Assembly (NCBI GenBank): GCA_023515795.1
Contig: JALGPX010000006.1
Location: 9,358 to 73,357 of the forward strand
Source of the DNA: Amoeboaphelidium occidentale
Lineage: Eukaryota > Aphelidiomycota > Aphelidea
DNA: 64,000 nt
Reading direction: 5' to 3'
The position numbers and the translations under genes were made by a program. A model generated the notes under the pieces. It saw only the letters and a list, made by a program, of their open reading frames with translations. It was not told the origin of the DNA and did no database searches. This document shows, one piece after another, positions 1 to 9,169 of this stretch. Each line of letters starts with the position of its first letter. Positions within the stretch are counted from its first letter, which is position 1.

Positions 1-264
1 TCTGGGGATCGAACCTTCAGTTGCTCCTGAACAAACATGTTTAACTACACTTCCAAAGCTGATTATATTTGGCCCGCTTGGAGTTTGAATAACATATGAC
101 AACAAGATTTCCCTGTGCTTTCCATTTTCTAAGTTGAGAAACCCAGCCTCCTGAAGAACATTTGTAGTAGTAGAAAACGATGTAAAAGGCTGCGAGTCTA
201 AGATTGCGCGTAGAAGCTCTAGCGGACATACGTGGATCAAATCGTTGTTTACCAAATAATGATA
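1..264 (-). CDS. F-box-like protein, C-terminal continuation (partial)
   Basis: Read on the minus strand in the frame set by the gene at 452..1284, this stretch has no stop and runs off the left edge. The first 83 bp (264 down to 182) repeat 452..534 exactly, so it looks like the downstream part of the same gene on a second contig. No recognisable domain is visible in the roughly 60 residues beyond the shared piece; they are Ser/Thr rich and then mixed. The join at 451 makes the continuity an inference, and the gene's end lies outside the window. Confidence 0.45.
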
Positions 265-534
265 TTGCGCGCGCAGAAACAAATTGGAATTCGCGGAAAA
301 CAATTCCGCCGCACCTCGTTTCAACGCTCGAACTGCGTAAACCCTTTTATATCAATAAATTCAGTATATATGGACTCCATTCCAACAGATAGTGTTAATA
401 CTGAGAATAATGAACCTAATACTCCATCCCCTTCACTTGTAGAGCTACATNGTAAAAGGCTGCGAGTCTAAGATTGCGCGTAGAAGCTCTAGCGGACATA
501 CGTGGATCAAATCGTTGTTTACCAAATAATGATA
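182..534. repeat. Scaffold join: single N flanked by an identical 83-bp duplicate
   Basis: Positions 182..264 and 452..534 are identical, with one N at 451. The sequence between them (265..450) matches neither side. A single N next to exactly repeated sequence is typical of two contigs placed end to end without merging their overlap. The F-box-like reading frame is open through the shared piece on both sides. An alternative is real allelic or structural variation, since 265..450 is unique and could be a chimeric contig end. Confidence 0.75.
370..450 (+). CDS. Possible 5' end of an unknown gene cut by the join
   Basis: A 27-codon open frame starts at an ATG after an AT-rich stretch and runs into the N at 451. 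The predicted peptide is acidic, Ser/Pro/Asn rich and has no recognisable motif. It may be the true start of a gene whose remainder lies on an absent contig, or a chance frame in a chimeric contig end. Nothing in the sequence decides between these. Confidence 0.2.
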
Positions 535-1284
535 CAGATCACGTAAGTTTCTAAATACAGAATGCCGCGGGATCTTAGCGTAGTAGAATAAATCCATTGA
601 AGTTTGTAGAAAATCTTCACAAGTTATCCTGTTCATGGAATCGACCAAAAACTTTGTCCCTGCTAATTCAACTTTTTCTAGATACGATCCCAATAGGCCT
701 TGGTACAACAAGTAAAACCGAATCATCATTTTCAAAAGCTGAAATCTGTCCCATGCGTAGAATGTATTTTTTCCATCAATGAAATAATCATCAAGCATAT
801 TGTACCGTTCCATCATCTCGTCTGGATCCAAGCCCGTGGATCCGTTTGACAAAGACAAAAGTGCTCTTGATAATTTCTTGTCCGTATAATCGGTATTCAA
901 ATCACAATAATCATATTGCTTCTCGAGGCTCTTCCTGAGAACCTCTTCCTCTTGCTTCGAGCTGGCAACAATATCAGGCTCGCTGAATATCATCTGAGAT
1001 ATTTGTCTCGGAATTGTTTGTGGGGCCGCCATAATATACATAAGAGTTGATTTAGGGATATAGGGGTGACGGAGTATTTGATAGTAGGAAAGTCTTGGGC
1101 CATAGTAGTTTCTGTATACTTTGATTACAACTTTCGGATCGCACAAGATACTCTGACGTATCAACTTGTTCGTCGAGGCCAGACTGAAAATATCATGTGG
1201 CTCCAAGTGCTCTGCCAGAATGTGGACAAGATCGATATTCCTGAATAGCATCTCTAACATGCTTTCATGCTTGGAGCTTAGCAT
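452..1284 (-). CDS. F-box-like protein, N-terminal part
   Basis: The minus-strand frame starts at ATG 1284 and is open to the N at 451. Residues about 18-50 resemble an F-box helix pair (LVHILAEHLEPHDIFSLAST, then a basic helix), which in the family binds Skp1 of an SCF ubiquitin ligase. The rest is mostly helical and unrecognised, with no visible LRR, WD or kelch repeats to name a substrate. It is divergently oriented to the MOK kinase, 348 bp away. The C terminus probably continues in 1..264. The F-box call is a pattern match only. Confidence 0.5.
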
Positions 1285-1632
1285 GTGGAATCAAATGTCG
1301 AAAAAACGAAAGAACAATTCGAACAACTTTGAGTGGGGTTTCGGATCTTGCCTTAAATCGTGTTCTGTCTGCTGGTGACGTAAAAGCATATCATCAATGC
1401 TTCCAGAACTCGTGATTTTAGGTTCTGTTCAGAGTGAAGTGTTTACAGCGAATCAGATGTCAGGCCATAGCGATTGATACTTCGTCATTCAGTTTCAAGC
1501 TCATTTTTTACATTGCAACCTCTAAGGAACGTGCATAACTATATCATTTACAGATATATCAAGCATAATCAAACGCAAAGTTTAAACTTATCATTAAAAG
1601 ACAAGATCAGGCTGACTTAAACTTAGACTATC
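1285..1632. promoter_or_regulatory. Divergent intergenic region between the F-box-like gene and MOK
   Basis: These 348 bp between two outward-facing start codons must hold both promoters. I see AT-rich patches near 1530-1620 but no TATA box, repeat or known motif that I would defend, and no RNA gene. Confidence 0.4.
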
Positions 1633-3404
1633 ATGACAGAAATTGGAGACTATCAAGTGATAAAGAACCTTGGATCTGGAACATTTTCGGATGTGAAACT
1701 ATCTAAGAACAAGAAGAATGGGAAAATGTACGCGATGAAACGTTTCAAAAAACCGTTCGAGACGTAAGTTCAAGCTGTTACAAATGGCTCAATTTGTTTA
1801 GTGTAGAGAGTATCGAGAGTCTGAGAGAAATTCAGGCGTTGCGAAGGCTTAACCATCACCCAAATATCATTCAGCTAGAGGAGATCATATTTGATGCAAA
1901 GTATGGGATACTTTCGTTAGCTTTCGAGCTGATGGATAACAACCTCTACGACGTACTTTCGCGGAGAGGCCAGCCTCCAGTGCATGAGCAGAGATGCAAG
2001 TGGATTATATGGCAAGTTGTTAAGGCTCTTGATTTTATTCACAGCAAAGGAATCTTTCACAGAGATATCAAGCCAGAAAACATATTGGTACGTGGCGATG
2101 TTCATGCGGTCCCTTTGCCATTTCCGGATCTTTCAAACCCCGATTCCGTTTACAGAACAGTTTCCTCGTTCCCTCTCGTTAAACTTGCGGACTTTGGTTC
2201 GTGTCGCGGAATTCATTCTAGAATGCCGTTCACAGAGTATATTGCAACTAGATGGTATCGGTCCCCAGAATGCTTGTTATTCAATGGTATTTATAGCCAC
2301 AAGATGGATATTTGGGGAGTTGGCTGTGTTTTCTATGAGCTTCTGACCAAGATTCCTCTGTTTCCGGGAGATAACGAGCTGGATCAACTGCATCGAATAC
2401 ATTATGTATTAGGAACTCCAAGTGAACGTTTGTTAAAGGTGATGGTGGCCGCTGGAACTCAAGCAATGATATCTGCGCCAAATAACCAGAATAATCCAAA
2501 GGTCACAAATCTTTTGACAAAAGGAATATTTAAGAAGAGCTTTAATTTTCCTAATATTACCGCAAAAGGAATAAGAAATGTGTTTCCACAATACGTTATA
2601 CTAGGTGCAGAGAAAGTTCCGCTCAAACCCAATTCTACTATTCCCTTGAACACAAAAGATTATCCTGGTCTCTCAGACAGCTGCATAAATCTCGCAGAGT
2701 TATTTCTGCAATATGACCCAGATGCTAGGCCAACTGCTCGACAAGTCTTGAAGCATCCTTGGCTAAAAGACTGTAGAGATGCAGAACTTTTGGAGAAACA
2801 CTCAATGACAACTTCAAAAGATATCCCTAACTTTGCAACAATTGCACCATCACAAAACGCATTTTTACCTCCGGTAAAAGGAAATGAAACATTTGTGACT
2901 ACAAGTCAAAGTATAACTGGTGCTGGTGGAGCCACATCTCAGATTAAAAGCCCTCACGACTCGAAACCAAAGACGGGCCTACATATTGATGTCAAGAATA
3001 AGCTGGAGTCGATTCAGAAGACAACTGCAATCGTTTCTACTCAAATTGCTTCCTTGAACTTGGTCTCTCCTCCAAGAGGCAGGACAAATTCGAATTATGC
3101 AGCGATATCAAACAACAAAGCTGTACCTATAATTGGTCGCAAAAGAAACGCAACTCTATCTCATAAACCACATGTGGCTACGAATACTGATGATTCCAAA
3201 CAAAATGCATACGTATTTGGTTCTGCAGCCAACAAAAACATGAAGGCTGGTGTATTAACGCAAGTCAAGGCTAGCAAAGAAGATGTATCTGACCTTTCAG
3301 ACTCAAGTCCACCTTCTCTAGTTACCACCACGGAATCTAATCCTGCCAACGAACCTAAATCTGCTAACGACAGGAAACAAGATTATTCAATGATACAAAG
3401 TTGA
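1633..3404 (+). CDS. MOK: MOK/MAK-family (RCK) protein kinase
   Basis: Exons 1633..1763 and 1802..3404 (intron 38 nt, donor GTAAGT) give 577 residues. The first exon supplies the Gly-rich loop (GSGTFSDVKL) and the beta-3 lysine (YAMKRF). Exon 2 has HRDIKPEN, the KLADFGSC DFG motif, the activation-loop TEY (PFTEYIATRWYRSPE) and the CMGC-type tail of the domain. DFGSC with TEY is the MOK signature, as opposed to TDY of MAK and ICK. In ciliates, algae and animals these kinases regulate cilium length. After about residue 330 comes a low-complexity Ser/Thr/Lys tail of unknown role. The 3' end faces the gene at 3463. Confidence 0.9.
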
Positions 3405-3462
3405 AACCAATAGAATCCTTTTGCTCGATTAGGGTTTCGTCTCAAGAACCTGTTTGCGATCT

Positions 3463-4373
3463 TTAGCCAAAAGAATTAGGACTACGATCTTTTGGTGAGC
3501 TCAATGAAAACCGGAACGAAGATCTAACATCTGCATTTGAATAAGGTGATTTTGGGCGATTTGATTTTTTGTAAGGCTCATAACGATCTTTCTCTGACAC
3601 TACAAACATATTAATATCGCCCATAAAAGATAGTTACATTTCCTTTTAAGCCGTTTAAGACTTCCAACATTGACTTCGCTCTTTGTAGAGCTTGACTCTG
3701 AGAATCCATCAAACTTTGGCGATGTGTCAGCCATGTTGACTTTGTGAGGAGGAATATCTGTGTCTGAATATCGCGCAGTAGGATTATCACTAAAAGACTT
3801 TCGACGCTGTTCTAGCATCTCTTCTTTTAGTATTCCGGTCACTAACCGTTCTCCTGAAGCCTCAAGGGCCAAAGGATCATATTCATCTTGGAACATATCT
3901 TGCACTCTGTAGAATGAGAGAGGTTTCAAACTTCCTCTACTTTTCCTTCTGAATGCTTCGTAAGAGCTGGAAACAGATTTAGACCTCTTCTTCCTAAAAG
4001 AAAAGTCTGCAGGTTCTAACAAGCCATCTGTTCTGGATAAGGGCCTCAAAGGCTTTAAAGTATCAGTAAGTTCTTTGTAATGAGTCTGCGGCTCCGTAGC
4101 CACTCTTCTATGCAGCGCTTTTTCGGGACTTATGCTCCATTTTCTTTCCAAGTTTCCTTCCAATTCAGATATGCTCTCTGGCCCTAAAGATGCGTTGTTG
4201 TGAGTTGCACCAAGCTTCTCTTCCAAACTTATCATCGGCAATTCTAGGTTCACTTCATCTGATGCACTATCGTCATAGTCATCAGAGCCGTCAATGAGCA
4301 TTTTGGATTTTATTTTTTGCCGCTTATGTTCAGACTTTCGTGCAGGTTTTGCTGGATTCGCTCTCTTTCTCAT
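3463..4373 (-). CDS. Basic, Ser-rich protein of unknown function
   Basis: Exons 4373..3638 and 3599..3463 (intron 3600..3637, 38 nt) give 290 residues. The second exon becomes visible only after splicing and is open to TAA with matching phase, which supports the model. The N terminus is strongly basic (MRKRANPAKPARKSEHKRQK), like a nuclear localisation signal. It is followed by an acidic patch and several RKRS/RRKS sites suited to basophilic kinases. I recognise no domain. It begins just upstream of the kinase stop at 4394 on the same strand. Confidence 0.6.
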
Positions 4374-4393
4374 CGTTGCACAATCTCAAGTTG

Positions 4394-5855
4394 CTAACGA
4401 CGAATTGAAGCTTTAATCTTCAGCAATTTAGATGTGATCATGTCCATTTGCGGTCTTTTTCGATAACTTTGCGCCCAACATTCTTCCATGACGTTTGTGA
4501 GCTCCATAAGAACTGAATCTTTGGATATTTTTTCCCGCATTGTCCTAGAAAAGGGAGGCCTCTTTCCTTTAAACACTTCGTTAATGATGTCGTTAGCCTC
4601 TTTTGCATTGGACCATGCGCTACTTCGTGAAATTATTTCGTAACAGGACACGCCATATGCATATACATCAGCCGCGCTACCTGGGACAGTTCTACTCGCC
4701 TGCTCTGCATTCTGTTCTACGTATTCTTGAAGTATTTCTGGAGGAGCGTATGGAATGGAAAGACCTCTGAAACTTGATTTTTTGAATGCTCTGACGGCCA
4801 ACTTTTCCTGGCTTGTGACCGCAGCCATAGAAAAATCACCTAGAAGTGCAGTGAGCCCGCCATTATCGTTTTTCTGCATAAATACATTTTCAGGCTAAGA
4901 GTAAGGCGTGTGAACGTAAAAAATACTTTGATATCGTTGTGATAAATGCCTCGTTTGTGAATTTCGGCGATAGCAGAAGCAGTTTCTGTCATCAAGCTTG
5001 CTATGAACGGAGTATCCCACTTTTCGTCCGGGAAGTTTATAGGACTCTTCTTTACAATGAGATCGTACATGTTTCCCAACTCGTAAAAGGTCATAATGAT
5101 GGTGTTAGGATTGTCACAGTATCCGATTATTTTTACGAACTGGTTGCTTGATGCTAAGTCACTCATAATTGCAACCTCTTGATGGAAGACAGCATCGTTT
5201 TCATCCTCCGTCAATCCATCGATATCTACTGTTTAGCATCTAACAAGAGACAAAGTACCATTCACCATTTTGCATATAGCTAGCTTCTTTCCATAATTTC
5301 TTTCGATCGCAGAATCTCTCGTCAGCAGACATTTGAATACTTGCGAGAATCCTCCATCTGTAAGTTTTGAGGCTATTTTGAAGTCCACGTCGGGTTTCAA
5401 TACCAGATAAGCAGGCAAAGCCAAAGCTAATCGAGTTAAAAGATTTCTCGTGAACTTACGGAGAACAGGATTGACTTGAGTAGGACCTAATGCAGTCATT
5501 GTCCGATCTTCATGTAAGAACTATCTGATCAGTGAGATTTACCTCTGTGACTTGATTTTTGTAAAGGTACTGATAAAGTTGCAGGTCTTACAGGAGGATC
5601 ATTCACATTATCCTTGCTAGGGGTCTTTAATTTCATAGTGGACGCCGATGCCTTGTTATCATTCTTGATTTGTTGGTTCTCGAGACGTCTCCACTTTTTG
5701 ATTGCCAGAATCGTTAGAACTATGAACATGATTGCGAAGAAGGCAGATAGAACTCCCAAAGCAATAGACAAGTTGACGCTCTCATCTCCACTTGAAGGCC
5801 GGGAATCCCCCATAGTAGTTGTTGTAGAACCAGCTGCAACGGCTAGGACGATCAT
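4394..5855 (-). CDS. Receptor-like membrane kinase 1 (TKL-like, HND/DFS variant)
   Basis: Exons 5855..5543, 5507..5259, 5228..4927 and 4894..4394 (introns 35, 30 and 32 nt) give 454 residues. A short N terminus precedes one membrane helix (about residues 29-50, then KKWRR), a Lys/Ser-rich juxtamembrane stretch, and a kinase domain from about 137. The Gly loop is TDGGFSQVF, the lysine lies in LAICK, and the alpha-C Glu in HQEVAIM. HRD is HND (HNDIKPEN, rebuilt across an intron) and DFG is DFS. The catalytic Asp residues remain, so it may still be active. The C lobe is complete. It is paralogous to the gene at 14949 and shares its intron after DIK. An upstream exon is possible, because a TTTTTAG acceptor-like sequence precedes the start. 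Confidence 0.75.
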
Positions 5856-6419
5856 TTCTAAAAATAGTTTTTTTGATATGTGCTCAGATTTGGAGTAGCG
5901 GAAACTTCTTCGTTGATAAACTAACCATAAAGCAATGTCATTGACGAGTTCGATGTAATATTTCGATCTGAATAAGTGAATGCTGGCCGATGAGAAAAAT
6001 ATTGGAAGTGATTGAAAGAATGACTTCAATACAGCTTCCTTAGTGATCAGACTGTATGGAATAGATATCCAAGCTATCTTTATGTTAAGCTGTTGGATTT
6101 ATCTCTCTTAAAGTGAAACATCAGTTGCAGTAAATTGAAACGACTCTGTTCTTCAAACAATGCGAAAGAATTTTCTTGCTGAAACTTGTCCGATTTCGCA
6201 AGCTTCGTCAGTATTTGGGCGAACGTGTGCCATTCATGCTTCTACTCATGTCTTTAGATCGAGGAGCCACCAGTACATTCTTCTCAGCATGTTTCCTGTT
6301 CAAAAGCTACCAAAACTCTTGCATAATAGCAAAGATATGGTGTTTATTGCTTTGTACAATGAGATATCCCTGAAACGATAATAGTTATGCGTATTTAATA
6401 GCTTTAGAGTATCCGGCTT
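5856..6419. other. Intergenic stretch with weak short ORFs
   Basis: These 564 bp lie upstream of kinase 1 and downstream of the carrier gene. An ATG frame at 6160..6381 (73 codons) and an overlapping frame have no recognisable motif and no splice partner that I can find. I would not call either a gene. No tRNA-like structure was seen. Confidence 0.4.
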
Positions 6420-7392
6420 TTAGAATGGTAGTACTCGGATGAACAGTTCGTAAGATAGAAGAGTGACTGAAGCACTAGGCACGGTCCGTAACAAATTGGC
6501 ACCAAGTCCAGCATAGAAACCTCGCAAAGTCTCTTCATAGTAAATTATCTTGAATGTCTTGATCAGAGACGTGTATTTAACTGGAGGACTCAGTTCATTG
6601 TGCAATCTTGTTCGAACGACTTCGAGCGGGTAAGTAGTAACAGAAGCGAATAACTTTGATACAGTCGAGGCAAATATCACGTTTGGTAAGGATATTTCGT
6701 TCCCATCTTTTCCAGTAAGATGCTTCAATCGTTCATAAATCGGAAATTGTACTGCAACATGCATGACACCCAAGAGGGAAGGAGAAAGTCCTTTTGCAAA
6801 TCCTCGAAGTCCTTCATTCTTCCATATGGAAGCCATCGCATGATATGTGTTAGAGTATACATGGATTTTCGTTTGGTTCTGAGTCATCATCCTTGTTTTA
6901 ATTACCCAAAAAGGATTCGTCGCAATCGTCGATGCCATTCCTGCACTCACTGCGCTTAAAATATGTACTACCGTACTATTCTTGTCCAAAGGAACCTCTT
7001 CAGTTTAAGTCATGAGTGTAATTAAACAATTACCGAGTTTCTTGGCATAAAAAGTTTTGAATCGGCTGTAGGTAGAAAAATAAATCATCCATGTTGGAAC
7101 ATAGCCAAGTATCGTGGGCCCAAGACCGTGGTATAGTCCCCGAAATCCCTCCTCCGCCAATATTCTTCGAAGAGAAACTAAAATGATTATGTTATAAAAA
7201 CCTGAAAGCTTTACGCACGATTCCACTGTATCTTAAATCCGCAGGAATCGAGTTGCCTTGGTTCTGTATTCTAGTTTTCAAAACATCAAGCGGACATGTG
7301 ACCACAGCTGTGAGCGTCCCAGAGAGCGCTCCGGCCGCAATATGAGCTAGGAGACTCGGAGATGATTTGTCTGATTCCTCTGATTGTTTCAT
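6420..7392 (-). CDS. Mitochondrial carrier, NAD/pyrimidine nucleotide/FAD-folate branch
   Basis: Exons 7392..7215, 7177..7034 and 6997..6420 (introns 37 and 36 nt) give 299 residues. All three signature repeats are present: [16 protein letters not shown] and PLEVVRTR, each followed by G-rich helices. The Trp in the second repeat ([10 protein letters not shown]) is typical of the SLC25A32/33/36 and yeast YIA6/RIM2/FLX1 branch, so a nucleotide or flavin/folate substrate is likely; the exact substrate cannot be read by eye. The protein acts in the mitochondrial inner membrane. Its start is only 9 bp from the stop of the CAP gene upstream on the same strand. Confidence 0.85.
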
Positions 7393-7401
7393 GAAAAAAT
7401 T

Positions 7402-8343
7402 CTATTTCTTTGAAAGAGCGACCCGTTGCGTGCAGACGGGCTGTGTGTTCGGTAGATATTGGCAAGTAATTAGAGTTATAGAACCACCAACTGAGCGCGA
7501 CTCGTAACGAGTAACCGAGCCATCGTCTAGTTGAACATCCAAGAAATAATTATTGCCACATGAAGCTGTATCATCAGTCATTTGTTTCACATAAATTTGT
7601 CTTTCTCCTCTATATGCATCGTTCTGCTCCGAGTCTGGAATAGACGCTACAGGTTCAGTTGCGATCTCGGGTTGCGATAACGTTCGAACAATGTTTTCAA
7701 CAGGCATACTACTCGAACCTGGTGTTGTTTCATTGGAAGCTATAGGCGCAGCCTTGCTTGTCTGACTCTGATTTCCATCAACTGGGAATGTCTGATATAT
7801 ACCTGCACCGACAGTGGGTTGAGCAGAACCCCCTAGAACTGAAGCGCAGTCAATTGTAATGGGCGGAATGGTACTAGGATCAAAATCGCAATTCTCTGTA
7901 CCACTAGATGCAAACTGCTGGACATATCTAAAGTAACTGTCTGGTCCAGCAATGCTACTCTTCGCGAAACCCATAAATCTCATTTGCGGGTCCAAAATAT
8001 TCTGTTCGTGGACAGGACTCTTCATAAGTCTACAAAACGTCACATCAACGTCGTTTCCCAAATCCAAATTCTCTGCTGTTTCAGTTGCGTCAAATCCAGC
8101 AGCTGAAGCACGACTCATTGGTGTCGACGTGCCAGTTTCATAGTGATCAAGTGCTGTGGTGGTAGACGCCAAAACATCAGCATGTCTTTGTGCGCTATTC
8201 GTTAGTTTTGAATTGATACAAACCAGTTGCATGCTTCTTTGCGCCCTCACGCCGTTTACCAATGATAGCATTCGAACATTGTCTTGAGCTTTGGCAATCT
8301 GTAATACAACAATACACAATGTAAGTAATCCAGCGAATTTCAT
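7402..8343 (-). CDS. Secreted CAP/SCP-domain protein 1
   Basis: A single exon of 313 residues. A signal peptide (MKFAGLLTLCIVVLQIAKA, cut near AQ) is followed by a CAP fold: QRHADVLAS (first His), AENLDLG (Glu), and SPVHEQNIL, the counterpart of the family's SPGHRxNIL. These residues form the shared CAP cavity that binds divalent metal in related proteins. A Ser/Thr/Pro linker leads to a second Cys-containing C-terminal region (about residues 245-313). Fungal CAP proteins are secreted and some bind sterols or act at host surfaces; the role here is unknown. A related gene lies at 9108. Confidence 0.85.
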   Translation of the reverse strand: MKFAGLLTLCIVVLQIAKAQDNVRMLSLVNGVRAQRSMQLVCINSKLTNSAQRHADVLASTTTALDHYETGTSTPMSRASAAGFDATETAENLDLGNDVDVTFCRLMKSPVHEQNILDPQMRFMGFAKSSIAGPDSYFRYVQQFASSGTENCDFDPSTIPPITIDCASVLGGSAQPTVGAGIYQTFPVDGNQSQTSKAAPIASNETTPGSSSMPVENIVRTLSQPEIATEPVASIPDSEQNDAYRGERQIYVKQMTDDTASCGNNYFLDVQLDDGSVTRYESRSVGGSITLITCQYLPNTQPVCTQRVALSKK

Positions 8344-8418
8344 AGTTGAACAACAATGTCATAGATGGCAGTTGAAGATAAGATCATAGTTAGATCTGGA
8401 TCGAATTGACCAATCAAG

Positions 8419-8887
8419 TTTATCGCGCAGAGCTCTAGCTCAAGCGTCTACATGCTGCGAGCTGGAGTGTGTATGCACTTTCTTAAAGGGAGTACATCTG
8501 GCTCGATCTGAACCCTGCAATTTATGTTCATTCAGTTTACATGAGTTGAAACAGACAAAGTTTTGGGCGGTTAAAATCTGCAATTCAGATAGCTTAACTG
8601 TTTGGAACAGGGACATTAACGCTGCACGAAATATCAGACACGTTTTCTTGGATTTGAATGCAAATGGAGGTAAAAGACCGCTTGCGTTCTCCAGGAAGAA
8701 TCGTACATGATGTTTCGCGCAGCTAACTGCAAAATTTAATTGGTGGTTAAAGACAGGTGATTATGCTTGCATATTTACTTGTACAGTCTCCACCAGCGTA
8801 ACCGAGAAATTGGCGATTCGTGTAACGCTCTTCTACGTAAGATTTGATTTTATTCGAACAAATCCTGTAGCGAAGGGCCAGTTATTT
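8419..8887 (+). repeat. Dispersed repeat, copy A (469 bp)
   Basis: This segment matches 43475..43931 over its whole length at roughly 85-90% by eye, with a 12-nt deletion in the other copy. It starts at tttatcgcgcag and ends at gggccagttattt in both. A near-perfect hairpin sits close to the left end (arms ctctagctc and gagctggag around a 17-nt loop). No long ORF, terminal repeats or matching target duplications were found, so it is a small nonautonomous element or an RNA-derived repeat rather than an intact transposon. Its right edge touches the stop codon of CAP gene 2. Confidence 0.75.
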
Positions 8888-9169
8888 TGGCCTGCAGTAC
8901 TGAACTGTTTTGACCGGTTGGTTTACACGTGTTTCAGTTTCATNCAGCTAACTGCAAAATTTAATTGGTGGTTAAAGACAGGTGATTATGCTTGCATATT
9001 TACTTGTACAGTCTCCACCAGCGTAGCCGAGAAATCGGCGATTCGTGTAACGCTCTTCTTAGTAAGATTTAGATTTTATTTGAACTAATCCTGTAGCGAA
9101 GGGCCAGTTATTTTGGCCTGCAGTACTGAACTGTTTTGACCGGTTGGTTTACACGTGTTTCAGTTTCAT
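8720..9169. repeat. Scaffold join: single N between two near-identical 224-bp copies
   Basis: Positions 8720..8943 and 8945..9169 are near identical, with about ten differences and one 1-nt indel, and are separated by one N at 8944. Both copies contain the right part of the dispersed repeat and then the last codons of CAP gene 2. Either two contigs with allelic ends were placed side by side or there is a true tandem duplication; the single N favours the first. The coding model of CAP gene 2 uses the right-hand copy. Confidence 0.7.

Noticed and set aside
6160-6381. 73-codon plus-strand ORF and an overlapping frame
   Set aside because: No motif, no splice partner and no coding signal beyond an open frame in an intergenic stretch; another frame over the same bases is equally open.
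8800-8830. tRNA-derived SINE signal in the dispersed repeat
   Set aside because: The B-box-like stretch is imperfect, differs between copies, and no A box at the right distance or poly(A)/T tract was found.
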